Assembly: GCA_002490835.1 (NCBI GenBank)
Contig: DKUU01000018.1
Span: 1-64,000 of the forward strand
Length of the DNA: 64,000 nt
Source: Lachnospiraceae bacterium UBA7196
GTDB lineage: Bacteria > Bacillota > Clostridia > Lachnospirales > Lachnospiraceae
Direction of reading: 5' to 3'
Below the pieces are notes generated by a model, which was not told the origin of the DNA, searched no databases, and saw nothing but the letters and a program-made list of their open reading frames with translations. The translations under genes and the position numbers were made by a program. This document shows, piece by piece, positions 7,225-15,055 of the stretch (positions are counted from its first letter, which is position 1; every line of letters begins with the position of its first letter).

Positions 7225-9157
7225 TCTATTTCTTTCCGTTTTGGAAACCTCATTATCCGTCAGTTTGATCATTGCGCTTATGCTGTTGCTTTCACCGTTT
7301 TTTGACAGGCGATACGCTGCAAAGTGGAGCTATCTGATCTGGATTTTTCTTGCAGTCAGGTTACTGATTCCCTTTGATGTGGAGGACGGACGGGCGGCGA
7401 TGAAGGCACTGTCAAAGTGGGGAGAGCAGGCGGCGATGCAGCCTGCACCGCGATCAATAATAGAAGATGGACAGGACGATCAGGAAATTTTGCCTGAGCC
7501 GGGAACGCCAAGGATCGTCGTGAAAATTCCCGCCCGGATAACGATGCCACTTACGGAGGAAAAGAGCAGAGTGACGCCGCTTGCTGTAATTGCTTATGTA
7601 TGGGCGGCGGGCTGTACCGTTTGTCTTGCGGTCAATATCGGAAGTTATCTGCATTATAAAAGAAGAGTGCTCAGATGCGGGACGGTGCTGAAAGACAGTG
7701 CTGTTTTAGAGCAGTTGTTTCAAATAAGACGGGAATTAAAAATGCGGCGGCATGTGAAGGTGGTGGCATTTTCGGAAGCCGGAAGCCCATTGCTGATCGG
7801 GTATCTGCATCCCATTTTGATCGTGAATTATGATGCTTCAGGTGATTTATACCATTCGGAACCCTTCAGCGAGAGGGAATTGTATTTCATTCTCGAACAC
7901 GAGCTGGTGCATTGTAAGCGCGGCGATTTGTATGCCAAGCTGCTTTTTATGACGGTGTGCGCGTTACACTGGTTTAATCCGCTTGTCTGGCTGATGCAGA
8001 AGAATGCGGCGGTAACTATGGAACTTTCCTGCGATGAGAACGTGATAAAAGGGATGCCGCCGGAACAGAAAAAGGCCTATACAGAGACGCTCCTCTCCAC
8101 GCTCCACAAAGGCGGCGCGCGCGGCGCGATGTTATCGACGGGATTTTTGGAAGGGAAAAAGGTGATGAAGAAACGGTTTCAAAATATCCTGCGCAGGCGT
8201 AAGAAAAAGAACGGATTTTATCTGCTGGCGGGTATCGCGATTTTGACGCTCGGTATGGGGACGTTAGTCGGGTGTTCCGTGATCGGAGAAAAGACAGAAG
8301 CGGGGGAGACGACACCGACGGATGCGAATGGTGCCCAAAAGACGGATGATTTGCGGAGCGATATCAATGGAGCGGACGGCGCAGAAAACAGCACGGCGGA
8401 TACGATCACCCTCACGTTCATGAAAGAAGGGATGGCGGAGGAAAAACAGGCGGAGCTTGTGGCGGAACCGGAATATATGCTATATCTGCCTGTGGGCGAA
8501 TGGCAAAAAATGGAAACGAATATGTGGCAGGCCGTAGCAAATGCGGATGTCAGACTGTGGGTGTCAGATTTCCCGAACAGGCAGCAGGCGGAATTGCTAT
8601 TAACGAATAACGGTTATCTTCCGAAGGATGACGGTATGGAAAAGGAAGAAGACGGGATGGCCTATCGGGTCAGACTGTATGAGATAGAAGGCAGGGTGTT
8701 TTGCGTATTTTATCGCTATCCCGAGGAAGCGGAAGAAGGCTGGGGAAGGGAATTGCCCGTGATTGCGGATACGTTTATGGTGGTCGTACCTGACGAGCAG
8801 TCTTTGGAGAATGGTGCCGCAGGTAACGAGCAGATACTTGGCTATATTTCCCGATTTGGCGACGGATCGGTTATGATCGACAGACAGAATTGGGTGACGG
8901 CGGAGGATCCGGACTGGAAGCCGGAGTATGATGCGGATGCGGGCTTTGAGATCGTGGATATAGAGGGCGAAGACGTCACCTATCCGCTTGCAGACGACTG
9001 CCGCTATTATATTTTGGAAAATCATCAGGGTGAGCGTATAGAAATAGACGAGGCGGCGTTTGCGGATTATCTGCGGGAAACGGATTTTCCGATGTTCTGG
9101 GCGATAGATGTTTCGGAGGGACAGGTGGTCAGTTTTGCGGAGTGGTATAGGCCGTGA
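7214..9157 (+). CDS. BlaR1/MecR1-like M56 membrane metalloprotease sensor
   Basis: The N-terminal half has several membrane segments and the zinc-protease motif HELVH (residues 229-233), followed by CKRGDL and a further ECD-like region containing ELSCDENV, as in M56 peptidases. Another hydrophobic segment near residues 335-355 leads to an outside domain of about 290 residues that is acidic and has no SxxK penicillin-binding motif. It therefore senses something other than, or in addition to, beta-lactams. The ATG at 7214 follows GGGAGGCAGGAA and overlaps the repressor gene. Its role is to relay an envelope signal by intramembrane proteolysis and relieve repression. Confidence 0.9.
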   Translation: MVTDLFLSVLETSLSVSLIIALMLLLSPFFDRRYAAKWSYLIWIFLAVRLLIPFDVEDGRAAMKALSKWGEQAAMQPAPRSIIEDGQDDQEILPEPGTPRIVVKIPARITMPLTEEKSRVTPLAVIAYVWAAGCTVCLAVNIGSYLHYKRRVLRCGTVLKDSAVLEQLFQIRRELKMRRHVKVVAFSEAGSPLLIGYLHPILIVNYDASGDLYHSEPFSERELYFILEHELVHCKRGDLYAKLLFMTVCALHWFNPLVWLMQKNAAVTMELSCDENVIKGMPPEQKKAYTETLLSTLHKGGARGAMLSTGFLEGKKVMKKRFQNILRRRKKKNGFYLLAGIAILTLGMGTLVGCSVIGEKTEAGETTPTDANGAQKTDDLRSDINGADGAENSTADTITLTFMKEGMAEEKQAELVAEPEYMLYLPVGEWQKMETNMWQAVANADVRLWVSDFPNRQQAELLLTNNGYLPKDDGMEKEEDGMAYRVRLYEIEGRVFCVFYRYPEEAEEGWGRELPVIADTFMVVVPDEQSLENGAAGNEQILGYISRFGDGSVMIDRQNWVTAEDPDWKPEYDADAGFEIVDIEGEDVTYPLADDCRYYILENHQGERIEIDEAAFADYLRETDFPMFWAIDVSEGQVVSFAEWYRP

Positions 9158-9190
9158 GGGAGCCAATGTTTTAGAAAAAGGGGGGAATAA

Positions 9191-9793
9191 ATGGTGCAAC
9201 TGCTTTTGTGGCTGCTATATTATGTGATTATAACCACGATGATCAACAGCATTGTCATGGGTGCGCTGCATATTCGCTTTGCGCTGCAATGTAAGCCCCA
9301 AGAGTTTGTGATTACAAAGGCCAACAGATTTGAGATGCAAACCGGTAATCAGTGCGCCGGTTTTGCGGCGGCTTATCTTTTGCGGCACTGCGATTTTGAA
9401 AAAGAAGGGGACAGTTTATATGAAGCGATGCCGAATAAGATGAAAGACGGCTGCGTGCGGCCCAAAGGTATCATAAAGCAGCTTTCTCAATATGGCTTGA
9501 AGGCGAAATACTGTGCCGGAAATCTCACTGCATTGAAAAAGGAGATCAGCAAAGGACGCCCTGTAATTGTGTTGATACGGACGTGGAAAAATCAAAATTG
9601 GCTGCATTTTGTTCCTGTTGTCGGTTATGATGAAGACTATATTTTTGTAGCGGAATCGTTGAAGGAATTGGTCAACTGCAATGAGCGGTATTATAACAGA
9701 AAAATTGCGGTCGGTGAGTTTCGAAAGTTGTGGAATACGAGTATGTGGAAAATGCCGTGTTACAGGAATACTTATATTATTATGAGAGATTAA
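9191..9793 (+). CDS. Membrane-anchored C39-like cysteine peptidase
   Basis: A 200-residue protein with an N-terminal membrane segment (about residues 3-26) and a papain-like C39_2 domain. Q50 and C55 in QTGNQC fit the oxyanion and nucleophile positions, H139 lies in WLHFVPVVGYD, and an acidic residue follows. Relatives process peptides or bacteriocin leaders; no transporter or precursor is adjacent. It begins 33 bases after the M56 gene, preceded by AAAAAGGGGGGAATAA, and probably belongs to the same operon. The substrate is unknown. Confidence 0.8.
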   Translation: MVQLLLWLLYYVIITTMINSIVMGALHIRFALQCKPQEFVITKANRFEMQTGNQCAGFAAAYLLRHCDFEKEGDSLYEAMPNKMKDGCVRPKGIIKQLSQYGLKAKYCAGNLTALKKEISKGRPVIVLIRTWKNQNWLHFVPVVGYDEDYIFVAESLKELVNCNERYYNRKIAVGEFRKLWNTSMWKMPCYRNTYIIMRD

Positions 9794-9841
9794 AAATACA
9801 TTTGGATATTTAATTGAAAAGATTTTCATGGTAAAGTCGAT

Positions 9842-9888
9842 TTGACTTTCATACTACATAACGATAAAATACGTAGTGCGAAAGTCAA
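9842..9888 (+). promoter_or_regulatory. Promoter inside an inverted repeat
   Basis: TTGACT (9842-9847), 17 bases, TAAAAT (9865-9870). The promoter sits within a dyad: TTGACTTTC (9842-9850) pairs exactly with GAAAGTCAA (9880-9888), with an inner ACTAC/GTAGT pair. This may be an operator or a 5' hairpin for the GNAT gene that follows. Confidence 0.65.
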
Positions 9889-9908
9889 CAAAAGGAGATT
9901 GTTATAAC

Positions 9909-10409
9909 ATGAAAATAGAATACCAATCAGCAACCCCAAATAATCTTAACGAAATCATGCTCCTAGTCAAAAACGCAATCCTTACCATGGAAAACAACCA
10001 CATCCACCAGTGGGATGAAATCTATCCGACGGCGGAAGATTTTGCCGAAGACATCCGACAGGGCTGCCTATACATCGGCATATCAGAAGGAAAGATCGCC
10101 GTGGTTTTCGCTCTGAACCAGTTATGTGACGAAGCCTATCAATATGGGAGCTGGCAGTATCCCGACAGGGAATTTTATGTGGTGCATCGGCTGTGCGTGA
10201 ACCCTCTGTTTCAGCATCAGGGGGTGGCAAAACAGACGATGCTCTTTATCGAGGAAAAATTAAGAGCGGAAGGAATTGCGGCTGTCAGACTGGACGCTTT
10301 CAGCAACAACCCTTCCGCGCTTAAACTGTATTCTCACATGGGATACAGCAGAACCGGTTATGCCCATTGGAGAAAAGGCCGGTTCTATTTGCTTGAGAAA
10401 TATCTTTGA
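9909..10409 (+). CDS. GNAT-family N-acetyltransferase
   Basis: A 166-residue acetyltransferase. The acetyl-CoA loop is recognisable in RLCVNPLFQHQGVAKQTM, followed by VRLDAFSNNPSALKLYSHMGY, the usual C-terminal GNAT motif. The ATG at 9909 has GGAG about ten bases upstream. The substrate is not predictable. It has its own promoter within a dyad and converges with the broken AraC gene, overlapping its end by 25 bases. Confidence 0.9.
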   Translation: MKIEYQSATPNNLNEIMLLVKNAILTMENNHIHQWDEIYPTAEDFAEDIRQGCLYIGISEGKIAVVFALNQLCDEAYQYGSWQYPDREFYVVHRLCVNPLFQHQGVAKQTMLFIEEKLRAEGIAAVRLDAFSNNPSALKLYSHMGYSRTGYAHWRKGRFYLLEKYL

Positions 10410-11102
10410 TAAAGCAGATTGAGCTGCTCATATGCGCGGCGATCTTCTCTTTGGCAGGCATCGATCAATTGGCCTATTTTTTCCCGAATCGAACGACTGC
10501 CAAAATTTTTGAGCATCGTCTCCGTATCATTCCAATCGCCGATCAGACATTTCATTTCTTCGGCGGTCACACTGACTTTCTGGAAAGCGTCGGAAAATTC
10601 TTTTTTGGTCGTTCCTTTATTCCGTTCCAGAAAAGAGAATTCTCTGCCCAGCGCTTTTGCTCCATACTGATAAATATCATTTGATTCTCTCAGTGTATGA
10701 TAGATATCAATATTGCTCAGATCCCATTCGTTCCTGTTCCAACCCAAAAACACTCGGCTCCAGAAGCCGTCCACCCATCAATGGCCGCTTAGCACGAAAT
10801 TGACTGGGAGTCATGCCCAAATGCCTCTGAAAAGCCCTTGTATAGGATTCCGGATTAGAGAATCCGTACTCCAGAGCAATCGTAAGGATTTTTTTATCAG
10901 AATGCAGCAGTTCAAATGCAGAGGCGATCAATTTTCGCCTTTTGTAATACTGCATGATCGGCATGTTTACATGTTTGTAAAACAGCTCCCGCAGATAAGT
11001 TTCGGAAAAGCCAAAACTTTCAGGCATCTCTGTTACACTCATATTTGTAAGATGACTCTCTACATAATTGACCAGAGCGTGTGTTATGGTTGAATAACTC
11101 AT
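10385..11102 (-). pseudogene. AraC-family regulator interrupted by a frameshift
   Basis: The N-terminal part (stop at 10707) is a complete AraC DNA-binding domain: two HTH motifs, the second with YGFSNPESYTRAFQRHLG. After RPLMGGRLLEPSVF the frame closes, but the overlapping frame continues with LGWNRNEWDLSNIDIYHTL and about 110 further residues to 10385. Removing one T from the T5 run where the frames cross would join both into one protein of about 240 residues (EPSVLGWNRNEW). This points to a one-base insertion, a sequencing error, or less likely programmed slippage. The ATG at 11102 has GGAGGAG before it. The C-terminal part has no domain I recognise. Confidence 0.7.
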
Positions 11103-11258
11103 GTTCTCCTCCATGTTGGAGATTTTTCAATCTTATTCCTACTTTCCATCGCGATGTAATACCAGTATAGCAATGTTGCTTGAGTCTGTCTTGACTATTT
11201 TATGGTTGTTTTGCGGCGGTTCTGAAACCAGTAGTTGAAAAACACAACGTTTTGTCCT

Positions 11259-11287
11259 TTGACTTTCCGCACGGGGAATTGTAAACT
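11259..11287 (+). promoter_or_regulatory. Promoter of the HTH-FliG_C gene
   Basis: TTGACT (11259-11264), 17 bases, TAAACT (11282-11287), placed 42 bases before the start codon at 11329. Confidence 0.6.
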
Positions 11288-11328
11288 GTTCTTAATGAAA
11301 TATTGGTTGCAATTTGGAGGAAACCAAC

Positions 11329-12306
11329 ATGGAAAATACAACTTATCATGGAATATCCATCGGCAGGAAACTCTATTCCCTGCGCATGGCAAAGCGAATG
11401 AGTCAGGAGCAGCTTGCCGCCCTTCTTGGCATCAGCCCGGCGGCGGTCTCCAAATGGGAACGGGATCTGTCAAAACCGGGCATTGAAATGCTGTGGGCGC
11501 TGGCGGATCTTTTTGCATGCAGCATCGACGGGCTGGTGGGAAGGACAAAAATACAGGTAGAAAAAGTGGGAATTTATGACGAAGAAAAACTCCGTCTGGC
11601 CGTGGTCGGGGAGGACTTATTACAATGCAGCGAGATCAGCAGAGCGCAGGGGCTTTTGGCATTGGAATCCTGCATTTCTACGTTCAAAGGCGGCAGCAGA
11701 TTTTTGGCATTTTCTATTCCCTATGCGCTTGATTTTTTCATGAAACAGTTGGGACCTGATGAAATATTTTCTTTTTTGGGAAATTATGCGGCGACGCTGC
11801 CTGAGGAGGAACGCGCGGAAGGAGAAATGATCGTGGCGGCGCTGCGAAAGATTTTTTCCGGAGAATCCACGGAGATCGTCAGGGAACTGGTTGCCTCTTT
11901 TATCGGTATGGAGTACAGAGAGAAGAATGCTGAGAAGATACGGGAAGTATTGCAGTATACGCGGGAGGAGATTTTGGAGCAGTATCAGGGTAAAAAATGT
12001 CTTTCCGCGCGAACAAATTTATTGGAGAAATTTACGGATTTGGGTGATTTCGAAATTCGCCTTATTCTGCGAAATACGGACAACATGACCCTGACGGCGG
12101 CACTGGCGGGGGCGTCCGGCAAAATCGTCAAAGCTTTTTTGGCAAATCTTTCGGAGCGAATGCTGTACTTTATCCATGAAGATATGGTACAATGGAGCGG
12201 TACGGAAGAAGAGATTTTGGATGCGCAGAGAAAGATGCTGGAGCTTGGGCGGTTGTGTTTGAGGAAACAGAAAAGGGCAGAGGTTCCAAATAATAGGGAG
12301 ATATGA
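11329..12306 (+). CDS. XRE-family HTH protein with FliG C-terminal-like domain
   Basis: A 325-residue protein with an N-terminal XRE HTH (about residues 10-65; MSQEQLAALLGISPAAVSKW). The middle is helical. Residues about 237-311 resemble the C-terminal domain of the flagellar motor protein FliG: DFEIRLILRNTDNMTLTAAL, then GASGKIVKAFLANLSERM, then EDM, then a DAQRKMLELGR helix. In FliG this domain contacts the stator and is made of armadillo-like helices. Here no flagellar genes are near, so it may act as an oligomerisation or ligand-sensing module of a regulator. The ATG at 11329 is preceded by GGAGG. A downstream GrpB-like gene may be co-transcribed. Confidence 0.8.
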   Translation: MENTTYHGISIGRKLYSLRMAKRMSQEQLAALLGISPAAVSKWERDLSKPGIEMLWALADLFACSIDGLVGRTKIQVEKVGIYDEEKLRLAVVGEDLLQCSEISRAQGLLALESCISTFKGGSRFLAFSIPYALDFFMKQLGPDEIFSFLGNYAATLPEEERAEGEMIVAALRKIFSGESTEIVRELVASFIGMEYREKNAEKIREVLQYTREEILEQYQGKKCLSARTNLLEKFTDLGDFEIRLILRNTDNMTLTAALAGASGKIVKAFLANLSERMLYFIHEDMVQWSGTEEEILDAQRKMLELGRLCLRKQKRAEVPNNREI

Positions 12307-12336
12307 TTCCTGAAAGTAAATGCAGGAAGTAAATGC

Positions 12337-12915
12337 GTGGAGAATACCGTGTCGAAGAAATTATCAGAAATGACATTGGAAGAATTGTGGCAGCTATTTC
12401 CCATTTTTCTAATAGAACATGATGACAGATGGAAAATATGGTACAATGAAGAATGTCAAAGTTTATGTGATTTATTATCGGATATTGATGTAAGAATCAC
12501 TCATATCGGAAGCACCGCGATTGAGCATATTTGGGCAAAGCCGATTATTGATATACTTGTGGAGATTCCTTTGAAAGTGGATATCCGTAAAGTGAAGGAT
12601 AAGATTGCAGAGAACGGATATCTGTGTATGTCTGAAAGTGAGAAGAGGATTTCTTTTAACAAGGGATATACCGAAAATGGGTTTGCCGAAAAAGTATTTC
12701 ATTTACATTTGCGGTATCTGGGTGACAACGACGAAGGGTATTTTAGGGATTACCTGAATGATAATCCGATGATAGCGAAAGAATATGAGGCATTAAAGCT
12801 GTCGCTTTGGAAATCCTATGAACACGACCGGGACGGCTACACGGATGCCAAGTCTGAATTTGTATGCGAATACACCCAAAAGGCAAAAGAAAAATACAAG
12901 GGCAGATATCTGTAA
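12337..12915 (+). CDS. GrpB-family (UPF0157) protein
   Basis: The 192-residue product matches the GrpB/UPF0157 family, which has a nucleotidyltransferase-like fold: HIGSTAIEHIWAKPIIDILVE contains the conserved GST and KP.ID elements. The biochemical role of this family is largely unproven. The start is uncertain: GTG at 12337 has AGGAAG upstream, and GTG at 12349 or ATG at 12370 are alternatives. It follows the HTH-FliG_C gene by 30 bases. Confidence 0.85.
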   Translation: MENTVSKKLSEMTLEELWQLFPIFLIEHDDRWKIWYNEECQSLCDLLSDIDVRITHIGSTAIEHIWAKPIIDILVEIPLKVDIRKVKDKIAENGYLCMSESEKRISFNKGYTENGFAEKVFHLHLRYLGDNDEGYFRDYLNDNPMIAKEYEALKLSLWKSYEHDRDGYTDAKSEFVCEYTQKAKEKYKGRYL

Positions 12916-12956
12916 AAAATAATATTTTATGATAAATACAGAAAGGGAAAAGCAAC

Positions 12957-13802
12957 ATGAAAAAAATAATTGTGACAGGCTGCAACGGGCAGCTCGGGCG
13001 GGCCGTGAATCTGCAGTATGCAGACAGCAATGAGTATGAACTGGTCAACACGGATGTGGGCGAACTGGATATTACGAAGGTGGACGACGTGATGCAATTT
13101 GCGCGGGAGATAAAGCCCTATGCGATCATTAACTGCGCTGCCTACACAGCGGTGGAAGCCTGCGAAAAGGAGGAGGATCTCGCTTTTCGCATCAATGCTA
13201 TCGGTGCACGCAATCTGAGTATTGCGGCCAACGAGACAGGCGCGAAGCTGATGCACATTTCTACGGATTACGTGTTTGACGGCAACGGCACAAGGCCTTA
13301 TAAGGAAACCGATCCGACAGGGCCGCAGGGGGCATACGGCAGGACGAAACTTGCGGGTGAGAAATTTGTGAAAGAGTTTGGTGACAGGCATTTCATTCTG
13401 CGCACGGCGTGGCTCTACGGCGACGGCAAGAACTTCGTAAAGACCATGCTTCGGCTCAGCGAGACTAACGATAAAGTACGTGTCGTGCGCGATCAGGTGG
13501 GCTCTCCCACGAGTGCGGCTCAGCTTGCAAAGGCGGTGGCCTATCTTCTGCCTACGGAAAATTACGGTCTGTTTCATGCGACCTGCGAGGGAGATTGCAG
13601 TTGGGCGCAGTTTACGGAAGAAATTTTCCGTCTGGCCGGTAAAAAGACCGTGGTGGAAGCAATCACTTCCGAGGAGTACGGCGCGGCGGTGAAGCGGCCC
13701 GCTTATTCCATTTTAGATAATTACATGTTCCGCATGACGACGGATTTTGCGTTTGCGGACTGGCATGATGCGATTGCGGCCTACTTAAAAGAGGAATCAT
13801 AA
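12957..13802 (+). CDS. rmlD: dTDP-4-dehydrorhamnose reductase
   Basis: This 281-residue short-chain reductase makes dTDP-L-rhamnose, the last step of the Rml pathway. The N-terminal GCNGQLGR is the NADPH-binding motif, ISTDYVFDG the substrate region and YGRTK the catalytic YxxxK. The ATG follows AAAGGGAAAAG. rmlA, rmlB and rmlC are not in this window, so they must lie elsewhere. It is the first gene of the long glycan locus. A role in supplying rhamnose to the surface polymer is inferred from context. Confidence 0.95.
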   Translation: MKKIIVTGCNGQLGRAVNLQYADSNEYELVNTDVGELDITKVDDVMQFAREIKPYAIINCAAYTAVEACEKEEDLAFRINAIGARNLSIAANETGAKLMHISTDYVFDGNGTRPYKETDPTGPQGAYGRTKLAGEKFVKEFGDRHFILRTAWLYGDGKNFVKTMLRLSETNDKVRVVRDQVGSPTSAAQLAKAVAYLLPTENYGLFHATCEGDCSWAQFTEEIFRLAGKKTVVEAITSEEYGAAVKRPAYSILDNYMFRMTTDFAFADWHDAIAAYLKEES

Positions 13803-13879
13803 AGGTATGCCGACGGTTTTTCTTTACAGGCGGCGTTTTTTATGAGAAGATGGACGGTAGAAAGGAACGGTATACGAAT

Positions 13880-14950
13880 ATGCAGAAAATAGCGCTTATT
13901 ACGGGGATTACGGGGCAGGACGGCTCCTATCTGGCAGAATTTTTGTTGGAGAAAGGTTATGAGGTACACGGCCTGATCCGCAGGCACAGTATTGCAAACA
14001 CGGGACGGATCGATCATCTGATTGATTCCAACTATTATAAGGTAAAATTTTTTCTGCACTATGCGGATACCACCGATTCCAGCAATCTGATGCGGCTGAT
14101 CGCGGAGATTCGACCGACGGAAGTGTATAATTTGGCTGCGCAGTCCCATGTGGGCGTATCCTTCGAGGTGCCGGAGTACACGGCGGAGGCGACGGGTGTC
14201 AGTACCCTTAAGCTTTTGGAGGCAATTCGGGTGAACGGCGGAACGTGCAGATTTTATCAGGCTTCCACATCGGAACTTTTCGGGGGTATTCCGGAGACGG
14301 CGCCCCAGAGTGAGAAAACGCCCTTTTATCCGAAGAGTCCTTACGGTGCGGCAAAGCTCTACTCTTACTGGATTACGGTAAATTACAGGGAATCTTATAA
14401 TATGTACGCCTGCAACGGCATCCTTTTCAATCACGAATCGCCCCGACGCGGAGAGAATTTTGTAACCAGAAAGATCACGCTGGCGATTGCGAATATCATT
14501 GCGGGCAAGCAGGAGAAACTTTCTCTTGGCAATATGAATGCGAAGCGCGACTGGGGGTTTGCGGGGGACTATATCAAGGGTATGTGGCTCATGCTGCAGC
14601 AGGATAAGGCGGATGACTATGTGCTGGCAACGAACGAAACGCATACGGTCAGGGAGTTTGTGGAAGCTGCTTTCGGTGAGCTTGGTATCAGTATCCGCTG
14701 GGAAGGAAACGGCGTGAACGAGAAGGGCTACGATGCCAAGACGGACAGGCTGCTGGTGGATGTGAATCCTGAATTTTACCGCCCGGCGGAAGTGGAATTT
14801 CTCTGGGGCAACTGCGAAAAGGCGGAGCGGGAGCTTGGCTGGAAACGCGACGTGGATTTTAAGGGCTTGGTTTCCATGATGATGGATGCGGACCTGAAAG
14901 AGATTGCGGGCATGAGCTGTGAGGAATACCGAAATAAAAATGGGCAGTAA
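13880..14950 (+). CDS. gmd: GDP-mannose 4,6-dehydratase
   Basis: A 356-residue extended short-chain dehydrogenase converting GDP-mannose to GDP-4-keto-6-deoxymannose. GITGQDGSYLAE is the cofactor-binding motif typical of Gmd, RRHSIANTGRIDHL follows, and YGAAKLYSYW holds the catalytic YxxxK. The internal ATG at 13880 fits family starts; an in-frame ATG at 13850 would add ten residues. Its partner fcl lies at 18258, separated by a membrane protein and a candidate ADP-ribosyltransferase. Confidence 0.95.
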   Translation: MQKIALITGITGQDGSYLAEFLLEKGYEVHGLIRRHSIANTGRIDHLIDSNYYKVKFFLHYADTTDSSNLMRLIAEIRPTEVYNLAAQSHVGVSFEVPEYTAEATGVSTLKLLEAIRVNGGTCRFYQASTSELFGGIPETAPQSEKTPFYPKSPYGAAKLYSYWITVNYRESYNMYACNGILFNHESPRRGENFVTRKITLAIANIIAGKQEKLSLGNMNAKRDWGFAGDYIKGMWLMLQQDKADDYVLATNETHTVREFVEAAFGELGISIRWEGNGVNEKGYDAKTDRLLVDVNPEFYRPAEVEFLWGNCEKAERELGWKRDVDFKGLVSMMMDADLKEIAGMSCEEYRNKNGQ

Positions 14951-15055
14951 AGAGAAAAAGCAGTATGGCTGTGACAGCGGAATCACGCTGGAGGGATGGT
15001 GCCGCAAAAGGCGCAATGGATACGATGTGAAACAGATAAAGGAAACAGATAGCGG

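Noticed and set aside
7214..9157. Calling the M56 protein a beta-lactam receptor
   Set aside because: The outside domain has no penicillin-binding SxxK motif, so only the protease half is BlaR1-like.
9909..10409. Calling this GNAT the missing PseH
   Set aside because: It is more than 20 kb from the Pse genes, under a separate promoter and of a general GNAT type.
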